Part shown: positions 17,595 through 26,607 of the stretch, piece by piece
Numbering within the stretch: position 1 is the first letter of the stretch
How the letters are laid out: each line of letters opens with the position of its first letter
Assembly: GCF_004361855.1 (NCBI RefSeq)
Contig: NZ_SNWQ01000004.1
Coordinates: 227,678-291,677, forward strand
From: Kribbella caucasensis
GTDB lineage: Bacteria > Actinomycetota > Actinomycetes > Propionibacteriales > Kribbellaceae
Reading direction: 5' to 3'
Length of the DNA stretch: 64,000 nt
The notes under the pieces: model-generated
What the model was told of the DNA's origin: nothing
What the model saw: the letters and a program-made list of their open reading frames with translations, nothing else
Database searches by the model: none
Translations under genes and position numbers: made by a program

Positions 17595-18338
17595 CTATTT
17601 GCTTCTTGGCAGCGAGAGGTAGTGGCGGCGGGTTTCGGGTGGGAGGTGTTCGATCGCGTAGCGGAGGGCGGTCCGGGGCATCGACGGGGCGTGGGCGTCG
17701 AGGAAGGTGAGGAGGTCGGCGGCGGAGACGCGCTTGCCGGCCTCGCGGAGCATCCAGCCGGTGGCTTTGTGGATGAGGTCTTCGGGGTCGTCGAAGACCA
17801 CCGGGGCCAGGGCGTAGATGTCGGTGGCATCGCTGCGGTAGCGCATGAAGTAGTGGGTCGCGACGATAGCGATGCGGCGTTCCCAAAGCGAGCTTGAATG
17901 GATCAGGGTGTACAGGTCGTCGCGTGGCTTGTCCGCCAGGTAGCCGCCGACGATCTCGGACGCGCTGCAGTCGACGAGGTCCCAGTTGTTCACGCGGTCC
18001 GTGTTGCGGAGGTACAGGTCGTAGATCGCGGCCAGCTCCGGCGGGTTCGCAGTACGGGGCTTCAACGCCCGCATGGCACGATCGGCCAGCAGACAAAGAA
18101 CCGCCAGCCGATGCTCGTGGACCGGGCTGCCCAACGTCTCTTCCAGGGAAGCCAAGGACAGATCAGCGCGACCATACGGCTTGAGGATCGTGCGCAAAGA
18201 CGAGAGCTTGACGCCGATGATCTGATCGCCGAAGCCATAGCCGCCGGGTTCGAGCTTGAAGTACCGCGCGAGGATCGCGGCGGTCGCGGGATCGGCCGCC
18301 GCGTCGATGTCGGCGAGGAGGTCTTTGACAGTGCTCAG
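17595..18338 (-). CDS. DNA alkylation repair protein (AlkD-like), apparent CTG start
   Basis: A HEAT-repeat DNA glycosylase of the AlkD family that removes 3- and 7-alkylated bases; the HEAT-like helices include NPPELAAIYDLYLRN and WDLVDCSASEIVGGY. The reading frame with family-like sequence (LARYFKLEPGGYGFGDQ) extends well upstream of the first standard start (TTG at 18197), but has no ATG, GTG or TTG in frame. The only sensible start is a CTG at 18338 overlapping the SDR stop (CTGA), with GGAGGG upstream, giving 247 residues. Last gene of a DUF305-SDR-AlkD operon. Confidence 0.85.
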   Translation of the reverse strand: MSTVKDLLADIDAAADPATAAILARYFKLEPGGYGFGDQIIGVKLSSLRTILKPYGRADLSLASLEETLGSPVHEHRLAVLCLLADRAMRALKPRTANPPELAAIYDLYLRNTDRVNNWDLVDCSASEIVGGYLADKPRDDLYTLIHSSSLWERRIAIVATHYFMRYRSDATDIYALAPVVFDDPEDLIHKATGWMLREAGKRVSAADLLTFLDAHAPSMPRTALRYAIEHLPPETRRHYLSLPRSK

Positions 18339-19075
18339 AGGACCAGCCCTCCGGTGGCGCGGAGGTTCTGGCCGGTGAGCCAGCGACCGTCGGGACCGGC
18401 CAGGAACGCGACCACATCGGCGACGTCCGCGGGTTCGCCGACCCGGCCGAGCGGGGTCATGCCGACCAGCATTTCGGCGATCTCGGGCGGGTTGGAATCG
18501 CGGAACATGTCCGTGTCGGTGGCGCCGGGTGACACCACGTTGGCGGTGATACCGCGGGCGCCGTACTCGCGAGCCGCGATCTTGGTGAACTGTTCGAGTC
18601 CGGCCTTGGTCGCGGCGTACAGGGAGATACCGGGAGCGGGCAGCGCCGTGTTCAGGGTGGAGACGGTGATGATGCGGCCGCCGTCGCGCAGTACTTCGCC
18701 GGCCTTCTTGATCGCGAAGTACGGGCCCTTGAGGTTGATCGCCATCAACTGGTCGAAGTCGTCCTCGGTGACGTCCGCGATCGGCTTCACCTGGGACTGT
18801 GCGGCGTTGCAGACCAGGATGTCGAGGCCGCCGTCCACCGAAGCGGTGTCGAAGACCGACGACAGCGCGGCCACATCGGACTGATCAGCCTGTACTGCGA
18901 CCGCCTGGCCGCCCGCCTCCTTCACGGCGCTGACCACCTCTTCGGCCGCACTGGACGAGGACGCGAACGTGAACGTGACCAGGGCTCCGTCGGCGGCCAG
19001 GCGGCGGACGATCGCCGCGCCGATCCCGCGCGAACCACCGGCGACGAGCGCCGCCTTGCCATCCAGCAGACCCAT
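18335..19075 (-). CDS. SDR family oxidoreductase
   Basis: A 246-residue short-chain dehydrogenase. Cofactor motif GGSRGIGAA at about residues 13-21, CNAAQ replacing NNAG, and an active-site YAATK later. The specific substrate is unknown. ATG start 1 bp after the DUF305 stop; its own stop overlaps the start of the DNA-repair gene. Distinct from the SDR at 1-729, although both belong to the classical type. Confidence 0.93.
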   Translation of the reverse strand: MGLLDGKAALVAGGSRGIGAAIVRRLAADGALVTFTFASSSSAAEEVVSAVKEAGGQAVAVQADQSDVAALSSVFDTASVDGGLDILVCNAAQSQVKPIADVTEDDFDQLMAINLKGPYFAIKKAGEVLRDGGRIITVSTLNTALPAPGISLYAATKAGLEQFTKIAAREYGARGITANVVSPGATDTDMFRDSNPPEIAEMLVGMTPLGRVGEPADVADVVAFLAGPDGRWLTGQNLRATGGLVL

Positions 19076-19076
19076 T

Positions 19077-19703
19077 TCAGAGCTCCTTCAATACCGCCCG
19101 CATCGTTGCGATCTCCTTGGTCTGGGTGACGGCGACCTCCTGTGCGAGCTCGGTGATCCGGTCATCGGCACCGTTCTCGAGCTGTTTGCCGCCCATCGTC
19201 ACCGCTCCCTCATGATGCTTGATCATCAGGTTCAGGAACATCGTGTCGAAGGACTTCCCGGTCGCCTGCTGAAGGGCGGCGAGCTGGGCCGGGGTCGCCA
19301 TCCCGGGCATCGAACTGTGGTCGGTGTGCTCGACGTGTTCGAGCGGCGGTGGGGTCTGCCCGCGCGCGGTGAGCAGCTGCCGCATCGCCTCGATCTCCGG
19401 CTCCTGCCCGACCCGGATCCGCTCGGCCAGCGCCTTCACCTTCGGGTTCACGGCCACCGTCCGCGCCCGCTCGGCCATCACCAGCGCCTGCGTGTGGTGG
19501 ACCATCATGTCCGACAGAAACGCGACGTCGTCCGGGTCGACGGTCGCGCCGGTCGTGGGCAGCGCGGTCATGGTCTTGTTCGGCCCACCCGGCGTCCCCG
19601 GCACGATCACCGGCACGGTCGAGGTCGGCGCGGCAGCCGGCGCCGGAGAACTACATCCGGCCAGGCCGGCGACGACACCAAGTACGCATACCAGCTTCAG
19701 CAC
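19077..19703 (-). CDS. DUF305 family lipoprotein
   Basis: A 208-residue exported protein. A short signal peptide ends in lipobox LAGC (C17), then a Pro/Thr-rich linker and the DUF305 four-helix domain with its paired His motifs MMVHHTQAL and LMIKHHEGAV and several Met residues. The His/Met pattern suggests metal (copper) binding, as proposed for the family. The GTG at 19703 has GAGG 5 nt upstream. First gene of an operon with an SDR and a DNA alkylation repair protein. Confidence 0.9.
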   Translation of the reverse strand: MLKLVCVLGVVAGLAGCSSPAPAAAPTSTVPVIVPGTPGGPNKTMTALPTTGATVDPDDVAFLSDMMVHHTQALVMAERARTVAVNPKVKALAERIRVGQEPEIEAMRQLLTARGQTPPPLEHVEHTDHSSMPGMATPAQLAALQQATGKSFDTMFLNLMIKHHEGAVTMGGKQLENGADDRITELAQEVAVTQTKEIATMRAVLKEL

Positions 19704-19799
19704 CGCGGCCTCACTCCCAGTGGCAGATCGCTTCCACAGCGTGTCTATCACGATTACCCTGGGCCAATCGATCGATTCAACAAACGAAGGGACCACAGC

Positions 19800-21158
19800 A
19801 TGCGCCGCCCACGCACGCTTGCCTGTCTCACCGCTGCCCTCCTGGGGATCGGGGCTCTGACCGCCGGCACCGCCGCCGCGGACGTCCCGGACACCGGTGC
19901 CGCCAAGAGCGACAACATCACCCACCTGGCCAGCGACCCGATGACCGGGCCACTGACCGGCGGGGTCAACACCGATATCGCGTTCGCCGGCAAGACGGCG
20001 TACGTCGGGAACTACTCCGGGTTCGCCATCTACGACATCGGCGACCCGGCGAACCCGGCCCTGATCAGCCAGGTCTCCTGTCCCGGCAGCCAGAACGACG
20101 TCAGCGTGTACGACGGGCTGCTGTTCCTCAGCACGGACAGTTCGCGCAGCGACAACTCGTGCCAGAGCGTCTCCCAGTCGCCGACGATCAAGGAGTCCTG
20201 GGAGGGCATCAAGATCTTCGACGTCCGCGACCCACGCAATCCCCGGTACATCGCGGCGGTCGAGACCAAATGCGGTTCGCACACGCACACGTTGATCCCG
20301 GACAAGCTGCGCCGATCCGTGTACGTCTACAACTCGTCGTACTTCCCGAACGCGACGTACCCGGACTGCCAGCCGCCGAACGACCGGATCGACATCGTCA
20401 AGGTGCCACTGCGGAATCCGGAGCAGGCCGCCGTCGTCGCGTCGCCGATCCTGTTCCCGGACGGTGGATTCCCCGGCAGCGAGACCGGTTACGAGACAAG
20501 TGGCTGCCACGACATCACCGCGTTCCCGGCGAAGAACATCGCGGCCGCGGCGTGTATGGGTGACGGCCTGCTGCTCGACATCTCAAGGCCGGAACAGCCG
20601 AAGGTGATCGACCGCGTCCAGGACGCCGCGAACTTCTCCTTCTGGCACGGCGCCACGTTCAACGGCGACGGCACCAAGGTCGTCTTCATGGACGAGCTCG
20701 GTGGCGGCGGTGGCGCGATGTGCACCCCGGAGGTCGGCCCGAACAAGGGCGCGACGGCGATCTTCGACATCAAGCACCGCAAGCTGAAGTTCCGCAGCTA
20801 CTATAAGATCACCCGGCACCAGGCGACCAACGAGAACTGCGTGTCCCACAACGGTTCGCTGATCCCGGTCCGCGGCCGCGACATCATGGTGCAGGCCTGG
20901 TACCAGGGCGGTTTCTCGGTCTGGGACTTCACCGACTCCGCCCGGCCGAAGGAGATCGGGTACTTCGACCGCCCGCCGCGCGACCCGGCCGGGTTCGGCG
21001 GGTACTGGTCCGTCTACTACTACAACGGCGCGATCTACGGCACCGAGGCGGTGAAGGCGTTCGACGTGTTCAAGATCTCGGACCCGCGGACCGACTCGGC
21101 TGCCCGGGTGAAGCTGAAGGAACTCAACGTCCAGACCCAGCCCGCGTTCTGGGGGTGA
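19800..21158 (+). CDS. Secreted LVIVD-repeat beta-propeller protein
   Basis: A 452-residue exported protein. Signal peptide at residues 1-27 (ending GTAAADV), followed by repeated LVIVD-type blades (FAIYDIGDPANPALIS, IKIFDVRDPRNPRYIA, FSVWDFTDSARPKEIG) that form a predicted propeller. Several Cys residues may form disulphides. Function is unknown; such proteins are usually extracellular. The ATG at 19800 has AAGGGA upstream. Divergent from the DUF305 lipoprotein. Confidence 0.9.
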   Translation: MRRPRTLACLTAALLGIGALTAGTAAADVPDTGAAKSDNITHLASDPMTGPLTGGVNTDIAFAGKTAYVGNYSGFAIYDIGDPANPALISQVSCPGSQNDVSVYDGLLFLSTDSSRSDNSCQSVSQSPTIKESWEGIKIFDVRDPRNPRYIAAVETKCGSHTHTLIPDKLRRSVYVYNSSYFPNATYPDCQPPNDRIDIVKVPLRNPEQAAVVASPILFPDGGFPGSETGYETSGCHDITAFPAKNIAAAACMGDGLLLDISRPEQPKVIDRVQDAANFSFWHGATFNGDGTKVVFMDELGGGGGAMCTPEVGPNKGATAIFDIKHRKLKFRSYYKITRHQATNENCVSHNGSLIPVRGRDIMVQAWYQGGFSVWDFTDSARPKEIGYFDRPPRDPAGFGGYWSVYYYNGAIYGTEAVKAFDVFKISDPRTDSAARVKLKELNVQTQPAFWG

Positions 21159-21181
21159 CAGCACCGGACACGACAGATCAC

Positions 21182-21223
21182 GCTCCGGGGTCACAAACCG
21201 TGCAACCATTGTGACCCCGGAGC
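21182..21223 (+). terminator. Hairpin terminator after LVIVD gene
   Basis: Perfect 13-bp inverted repeat (arms GCTCCGGGGTCAC and its complement) with a 16-nt loop, 23 bp after the stop of the LVIVD gene. Confidence 0.75.
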
Positions 21224-21306
21224 CTTCGGGCATACGGTTACACCAGGGCTGTCACCCACCCGCCAGGACCGACCGGCGTCTGGGCCCGCCCGGGGGAGAG
21301 ACCGTC

Positions 21307-21696
21307 GTGACACAGCCGGAATCCCAGGACGGCGAGATGATCAGAACAACGTTCGACGCAGTCACCGAAGAACTCACCCCCGGGGTGTTGCTGGTCCGAT
21401 TGTCCGGCGAGATCGATATCGCCACCACGGAATTCGCGGCCGAGTCGATCCGGGCGGCGGTCGCCCCGCCGGCGAACTTGGTGCTGATCGACGTGTCCGC
21501 GGTGACCTTCTGTAGTTCGGCCGGTCTGGGCAACCTGGTCGAGGCCCGGAGGCTGGCCGGGCAGCACGGCATCCAGCTCGCCCTGGTCGGCGTCGGCCGC
21601 CCGGTCGACCGGCCGCTGACGATCACCGGTCTAGGCAGGGAGTTCCGGATCTTCGCCTCGATCGAGGACGCCCTGCAACACCGCGACGCGGGGTGA
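21307..21696 (+). CDS. STAS domain anti-sigma factor antagonist
   Basis: A 129-residue single STAS domain protein of the SpoIIAA/RsbV type. The conserved phosphorylation region VTFCSSAGLGNLVEA contains the candidate Ser. Such proteins bind an RsbW-type kinase when unphosphorylated and thereby release a sigma factor. The GTG at 21307 follows GGGGGAGAG at good spacing. It heads a same-strand block with CheB, a second STAS plus HATPase gene and a CheR-PAS protein. Confidence 0.9.
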   Translation: MTQPESQDGEMIRTTFDAVTEELTPGVLLVRLSGEIDIATTEFAAESIRAAVAPPANLVLIDVSAVTFCSSAGLGNLVEARRLAGQHGIQLALVGVGRPVDRPLTITGLGREFRIFASIEDALQHRDAG

Positions 21697-21718
21697 CGAG
21701 GCCGGCCGGCCATCCGCT

Positions 21719-22777
21719 ATGAGCCGTCCGGGAACGTTCCGGGACCTCGTCGTCATCGGCGCATCCGCCGGCGGCGTGGAGGCGCTCCGCAGTCTGGTCT
21801 CCCGGCTGCCCGGAGACCTCGCGGCCGGCGTACTGGTCGTTCTGCATCTGCCGGCCGGCAGCACGAGTGCGCTCGCCGCCATCCTCGACAGCGCCGGGCC
21901 GCTTCCCGCCGAGCCGGCCAAACACGGTGCACCGATCGAGTACGGACACCTGTACGTCGCTCCGCCTGACCACCACCTGCTGGTCGAGGGCGACTGCACA
22001 GCGCTCGCCGCCGGTCCAACCGAGAACGGGCACCGGCCTGCCATCAACGCGCTGTTCCGGTCGGCGGCCCTGTCTCGTGGTCCGCAGGTGGCCGGGATCG
22101 TCCTGTCCGGTGTGCTGGACGACGGCACGGCCGGGCTGGTGGCGATCAAGTCGCGCGGCGGTCTGGCGATCGTGCAGGACCCCGACGACGCGGCGTACCA
22201 GGGAATGCCGGAGAACGCGCTGGCCAATGTGAAGGCGGACGAGGTGCTGCCCGCGGCGGAGATCGGTGAACAGCTCGCACGGATCCTCAACACCCCGCTC
22301 GGGCTACCGCGGCCCGGCGGGCCTGGTGCGATGATGCGGTATGAGCAGGCACTCGCCCGCGACGTTCCGGCCGGCGAACTTCTCGGCAAGGTGGGGCAGG
22401 CGGCCGGACTTGTCTGTCCGGACTGCGGCGCCCCACTGTCTGCGCTCGGATCGGATCGGGAGGGGTTTCGTTGCCAGATCGGTCATGCTTGGTCCGCCGA
22501 TGCGCTGCTCTCCACCGCCGATCATCGAATGCAGGCCGCGCTGTGGACCGCACTGCGCAGCCTCGACGAGAAGACCGCGCTGGCCAGGCAGATGGCAGCC
22601 GCCGCGCGGCAACGGGGGAACCTTGAGCTCGCCCGGCGGTATGCCGGATCGGTCGACGAGACCGGGGCAGCCGCTCGACTGCTGCGGGCACGACTGACTG
22701 CGTCCGATCACGGGGCCAGCCCCGGGGTCCGGAGGGAGGTGGACAGCGATGGGTCGCGGCAACCCGCTGCTGATTGA
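21719..22777 (+). CDS. CheB-type protein-glutamate methylesterase without receiver domain
   Basis: A 352-residue protein. The N-terminal CheB catalytic domain shows the triad S16 (IGASAGG), H43 (VLHLPAG) and D135 (GVLDDGTAG). There is no receiver domain. The C-terminal part has a zinc-ribbon-like CPDC followed by FRCQIGHAW, and a helical tail. No chemoreceptor is nearby, so it probably acts on a non-chemotaxis partner together with the CheR-PAS protein two genes downstream. ATG start 22 bp after the STAS gene; overlaps the next gene by 29 bp. Confidence 0.9.
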   Translation: MSRPGTFRDLVVIGASAGGVEALRSLVSRLPGDLAAGVLVVLHLPAGSTSALAAILDSAGPLPAEPAKHGAPIEYGHLYVAPPDHHLLVEGDCTALAAGPTENGHRPAINALFRSAALSRGPQVAGIVLSGVLDDGTAGLVAIKSRGGLAIVQDPDDAAYQGMPENALANVKADEVLPAAEIGEQLARILNTPLGLPRPGGPGAMMRYEQALARDVPAGELLGKVGQAAGLVCPDCGAPLSALGSDREGFRCQIGHAWSADALLSTADHRMQAALWTALRSLDEKTALARQMAAAARQRGNLELARRYAGSVDETGAAARLLRARLTASDHGASPGVRREVDSDGSRQPAAD

Positions 22778-23494
22778 CGTCCGGACCGTCGGTGACGCGA
22801 CGGTGGTGACCCCGGCCGGGGTACTGGAAGTGGCGAACGCACCCCAGCTGCGGACCTTCCTGACGAAGGCCATCGCGGATCAGCCGACGGCGGTGATCGT
22901 CCAGCTGCATGACCTCGTGCTGGCCAGATCCTCCACCCTCAGCATCTTCACCACCGTCGCCCGGCAGGCCTCGACCTGGTCGGGTGCGCGGCTGATCCTG
23001 GTGACCGGCCGGCAGCAGAGCCGCGAGCTCGAGCAGCAGTCGAGATTCATCGGCAGGTTCCTCCCGGTGTTCACCGATCTGGCCGCGGCACTCGCGTCGA
23101 TGCACACCCCACCGGCCCGTCAGCTGACCCGGCTGCGGCTGGCCGACGATCCGCACAGCGGTGCGAGGAGGTGGCCGAGGACGCGGTGGCCATCGTCTCC
23201 GAGTTCGTCGGCAACGTGGTCCAGCACGCCCACACCGACGCGGACCTCCGGCTTGAACTGCGCCGCGACCTGCTCACCGTGGCCGTCACCGACGGGAACC
23301 CGACCCTGCCGGTACGTCGGCCGCCGAGCTCGACCCGGGAGAGCGGTCTCGGCCTCGGCATCGTCACCGCTCTCGCCACCGCCTGGGGCGCGAACCCGAC
23401 CTCGGTGGGCGGCAAGGTGGTCTGGGCGACGATCCGGGTGCGCAACCCGAACGCGACCGCGGGGATCAACAACAGCTGGCGCAACGGGCAGTAG
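22749..23494 (+). pseudogene. STAS + HATPase (RsbW-like) gene disrupted by frameshift/deletion
   Basis: The first ~135 codons from ATG 22749 encode a STAS domain (VTPAGVLEVANAPQL). Near 23165 the frame changes: the rest of that frame is Ser/Arg/Thr-rich nonsense to 23507, while another frame encodes an ATP-binding anti-sigma-kinase module (VAEDAVAIVSEFVGNVVQH, then SGLGLGIVTALA with the G-box) ending at 23494. About 20 residues of the usual linker and first helix are also missing, so this looks like a small deletion, not a single-base error. A GTG at 23171 could start the HATPase half alone, but GAGGAG abuts it directly. Confidence 0.75.
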
Positions 23495-23503
23495 CGTGAC
23501 CGG

Positions 23504-25336
23504 GTGACCAACCAGCTGAGCGCCGCGGCCGACGAAGTCGAGGACCTGCTCGCCTACCTGCGCGAGTCCCGGGGCTTCGACTTCGGCGGGTACAAGCGGA
23601 CCAGCCTGGTCCGCCGCATCCGGCACCGGATGGGTCAGGTCGGGATCGGCACCTACCAGGCCTACCTCGACCTGCTGCAGGTGGACCCGGCCGAGTTCAC
23701 CGCGCTGTTCAACACGATCCTGATCAACGTCACCGGCTTCTTCCGGGACCCCGAGACGTGGGCGCTGCTGCGGGCCGAGGTGATCCCGTCGATGCTCGCC
23801 GAGCGGAGTCCCGGTGATCCGTTGCGGATCTGGAGCACCGGCTGCTCATCCGGCCAGGAGGCCTACTCGCTGGCGATGGCGCTCGCCGAGGAGCTCGGCC
23901 TGGACAACTACCTCAAGCAGGTGAAGATCTACGCGACCGACATCGACGAGGACGCGCTCGCCCAGGCCCGGCAGGCGTCGTACCCGGAGGTGGAGCTGGA
24001 AGGGGTGCCGGCCGAGCTGCGGTCGAAGTACTTCGAGGCTCGGGGCGGCCGGTTCGTCTTCCATCCGGAGCTGCGCCGGACGGTGATCTTCGGCCGCAAC
24101 GATCTGCTCCAGGACGCGCCGATCTCCCGGGTCGACCTGCTGTTGTGCCGCAACACGCTGATGTACTTCAACGCCGAGACTCAGCAGCGGGTGCTGAATC
24201 GCTTCCACTTCGCCCTGGTCCCCCGTGGCGTGCTCTTCCTCGGCCGGGCCGAGATGTTGCTCGGCCGGTCCCGGTTGTTCGAACCGATCGACCTCAAGCT
24301 GCGGATCTTCCGGCGGGTCGCCAACCGGGCGGTCCCCACCGGTCGGCGAGCGTTCGACCCGCACCACACCGAGCAGCCGATCGACCGGCTGCACGAACAT
24401 GCCTTCGCGGCGACCCCGGTCGCGCAGCTGGTGGTGGGCAAGGACGACACCCTGTTGCTGCTGAGCGACCAGGCGGCGACCCTGTTCGGACTGTCCCGCC
24501 GCGACCTCGGCCGGCCGATCCGCGAGCTCGAGGTCTCGTACCAGCCACTGGCGCTGCGCGGTCATCTCGACCGGGTGCAGGCCGAGCGCAAGCCGATCCG
24601 GATCTCGGAGGTCGAGTTCGGCCGGCCGGGCGGGGTTGTGCACTGGTTCGAGGTGCACCTCAACCCGGTGATGGACGGATCCGACCTGCTCGGCGTCTCG
24701 GTGGTCTTCCACGACGTCAGCTCGACCCGCGCGCTGCGGCTGGAGATCGACCGGGTCAGCCGGCAACTGGAGTCCACCAACGCGGAGCTGCAGTCGACCA
24801 ACGAGGAACTCGAGACCACCAACGAAGAACTGCAGTCGACGGTCGAGGAACTGGAGACGACCAACGAGGAGCTCCAGTCCACCAACGAGGAACTCGAGAC
24901 CATGAACGAGGAGCTGCAGTCCGCGAACGACGAACTGCAGATCATCAACGACGCCGTCCGCGAGCGCAGCGCCGAGCTGAACGACGTGAACGAGTTCCTC
25001 GAATCCGTGCTGACGGCCTTCAGCGCCGGAGTGGTCGTGGTCGACCACGAGATGCTCGTGCTGGCCTGGAACGCGGCGGCCCAGGAGCTGTGGGGAGTAC
25101 GCGGTGACGAGGCGGAGGGCAGACATTTGCTCAACCTTGATGTCGGTCTGCCGGCCGACGTACTGCGTCCGCTGGTACGGGCCGCCCTCGACAACCCGAG
25201 CGCGCCGACCGAGGCCCGGATCGAGGCCGTCAACCGGCGCGGCCGGTCGATCACGGTTCGGCTGGTCTGCAGCGCCCTGCGCGCTCCCGACGGCCGCCAG
25301 CGTGGCGCCCTACTGGTGATGGAGCCGGTCGACTGA
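23504..25336 (+). CDS. CheR methyltransferase with PAS, coiled-coil and PAS domains
   Basis: A 610-residue signalling protein. Order: CheR N-terminal helices (about 10-80), CheR SAM-dependent methyltransferase (90-275, with WSTGCSSGQEAYSLAM and LLLCRNTLMYF), a PAS domain (about 295-400), a long coiled coil of near-identical heptads such as ELQSTNEELETTNEEL (405-490), and a second PAS (495-605). This CheR-PAS build usually sits beside CheB, and here CheB lies at 21719. It may link a sensed signal to the STAS/HATPase switch. GTG start 9 bp after the previous frame ends. Confidence 0.9.
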   Translation: MTNQLSAAADEVEDLLAYLRESRGFDFGGYKRTSLVRRIRHRMGQVGIGTYQAYLDLLQVDPAEFTALFNTILINVTGFFRDPETWALLRAEVIPSMLAERSPGDPLRIWSTGCSSGQEAYSLAMALAEELGLDNYLKQVKIYATDIDEDALAQARQASYPEVELEGVPAELRSKYFEARGGRFVFHPELRRTVIFGRNDLLQDAPISRVDLLLCRNTLMYFNAETQQRVLNRFHFALVPRGVLFLGRAEMLLGRSRLFEPIDLKLRIFRRVANRAVPTGRRAFDPHHTEQPIDRLHEHAFAATPVAQLVVGKDDTLLLLSDQAATLFGLSRRDLGRPIRELEVSYQPLALRGHLDRVQAERKPIRISEVEFGRPGGVVHWFEVHLNPVMDGSDLLGVSVVFHDVSSTRALRLEIDRVSRQLESTNAELQSTNEELETTNEELQSTVEELETTNEELQSTNEELETMNEELQSANDELQIINDAVRERSAELNDVNEFLESVLTAFSAGVVVVDHEMLVLAWNAAAQELWGVRGDEAEGRHLLNLDVGLPADVLRPLVRAALDNPSAPTEARIEAVNRRGRSITVRLVCSALRAPDGRQRGALLVMEPVD

Positions 25337-25436
25337 TCAAGGCAGCCACACTGGAACTCGGCCATACCGGCGATGCCGACACCGTTGTGCGCCGGGAGAT
25401 GCGATAGCGTCCGGTGTCCCCGACGAAGGAATTTTC

Positions 25437-26168
25437 ATGGGCGAGAGCTACTCCAAGATCATCGTCGTCGTCCCGACGTACAACGAGCGGGACAACCTGC
25501 CGGTGCTCGCTGGTCTGCTCGCGGACCTGCAGGTGCCGGGGCTGCAGCTGCTCGTGGTCGACGACAACTCCCCCGACGGCACCGGCGACGTGGCCGACAA
25601 ACTGGCCCAGGACGCGCCGGAGCGGGTCGGTGTCCTGCACCGGATGGAGAAGGACGGCCTCGGCCGCGCCTATGTGGCCGGAATCACCCGGGCGCTGTCC
25701 GAGGAGGCCGACATAATCATCCAGATGGACGCCGATCTGTCCCACCCGGCCGCGGTGCTCCCGACCATGATCGAGACGCTCCGGACCACCGACGCCGGCG
25801 TGGTGATCGGCTCCCGGTACGTCGAGGGTGGTTCCGCGGCCGCCGAGTGGGCCTGGCACCGGCGGGCCCTGTCTGCCTGGGCGAACTTCTACGTGAACGC
25901 GATCCTGCGGCTGCACGTGAAGGACGCGACCGCCGGGTTCAAGGCGTGGAAGGCGGACACGCTGCGGGCGATCGACGTCGGCTCGGTGCAGAGCAACGGG
26001 TACTCGTTCCAGGTCGAGATGAACACCCGCGCGGTACGCCGCGGCTACCGCATCGCCGAGGTGCCGATCCGGTTCGAGGAGCGCACCCACGGCGCTTCCA
26101 AGATGAGCCTCAAGGTGCAGTTGGAGTCGGCCCTGATGCCGTGGAAGCTCCTCTTCCGTCGCTCCTGA
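25437..26168 (+). CDS. Polyprenol-phosphate mannosyltransferase (GT2, Ppm1/DPM1-like)
   Basis: A 243-residue family 2 glycosyltransferase matching dolichol/polyprenol-phosphate mannose synthases: IIVVVPTYNERDNLPVL at the N-terminus, DDNSPDGTGDVA, the metal-binding QMDADLSHP and the acceptor loop GSRYVEGG. No C-terminal membrane domain. In actinobacteria it makes polyprenyl-phosphomannose for lipoglycans and protein mannosylation. ATG with GAAGGA 7 nt upstream. Confidence 0.92.
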   Translation: MGESYSKIIVVVPTYNERDNLPVLAGLLADLQVPGLQLLVVDDNSPDGTGDVADKLAQDAPERVGVLHRMEKDGLGRAYVAGITRALSEEADIIIQMDADLSHPAAVLPTMIETLRTTDAGVVIGSRYVEGGSAAAEWAWHRRALSAWANFYVNAILRLHVKDATAGFKAWKADTLRAIDVGSVQSNGYSFQVEMNTRAVRRGYRIAEVPIRFEERTHGASKMSLKVQLESALMPWKLLFRRS

Positions 26169-26180
26169 CGCGGCACGGCG

Positions 26181-26207
26181 CGCCCGGTCGGGACGGCCGA
26201 CCGGGCG
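26181..26207. terminator. Bidirectional hairpin terminator
   Basis: Perfect 11-bp inverted repeat (arms CGCCCGGTCGG and its complement) with a 5-nt loop between the convergent glycosyltransferase and metallopeptidase genes. Confidence 0.75.
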
Positions 26208-26239
26208 GAGCGTAGTACGGGCTGGTTTGTGCTGTTTGC

Positions 26240-26590
26240 TCAGCCGTAGCCGAGTTCGTGCAGGCGGGCGTCGTCGATGCCGAAGTGGTGGGCGATCTCG
26301 TGGACGACCGTGATGTTCACCTCGTCGATCACGTCGTCGACCGTCTCGCAGATCGCCAGGGTCGGGTTTCGGTAGATCGTGATCCGGTCCGGCAGTACGC
26401 CGCCGTAGTAGTGCCCGCGTTCGGTCAGCGGAATGCCCTCGTAGATGCCGAGCAACTGTGGATCGCCGGCCGGTGCGTCGTCCTCGACGAAGATCGCCAC
26501 ATTGTCGATCAACGCGGCCAACTCCATCGGCACCTCGTCCAGCGCCTCGGACACGAGCACCTCGAAGTCCGCCCGGCTCATCTCGATCAC
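26240..26590 (-). CDS. Metallopeptidase family (zincin-like) protein
   Basis: A 116-residue small zincin with the metal-binding motif HEIAHHFGID (HExxH plus following residues) near the C-terminus. The N-terminal half has MSRADFEVLVSEALDEVP and VAIFVEDD, typical of the actinobacterial short metallopeptidase family. Either the GTG at 26590 or the ATG at 26581 could be the start. Cytoplasmic; substrate unknown. Confidence 0.88.
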   Translation of the reverse strand: MIEMSRADFEVLVSEALDEVPMELAALIDNVAIFVEDDAPAGDPQLLGIYEGIPLTERGHYYGGVLPDRITIYRNPTLAICETVDDVIDEVNITVVHEIAHHFGIDDARLHELGYG

Positions 26591-26607
26591 TCTGTCAGCG
26601 TAGTAAG

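Noticed and set aside
19077..20510. Very long minus-strand frame including the DUF305 gene
   Set aside because: Only the last 208 codons match DUF305 with a lipoprotein signal; the rest is antisense to the LVIVD gene.
23846..25126. 426-codon frame opposite the CheR-PAS gene
   Set aside because: Its Leu/Val repeats mirror the coiled-coil heptads on the true strand.
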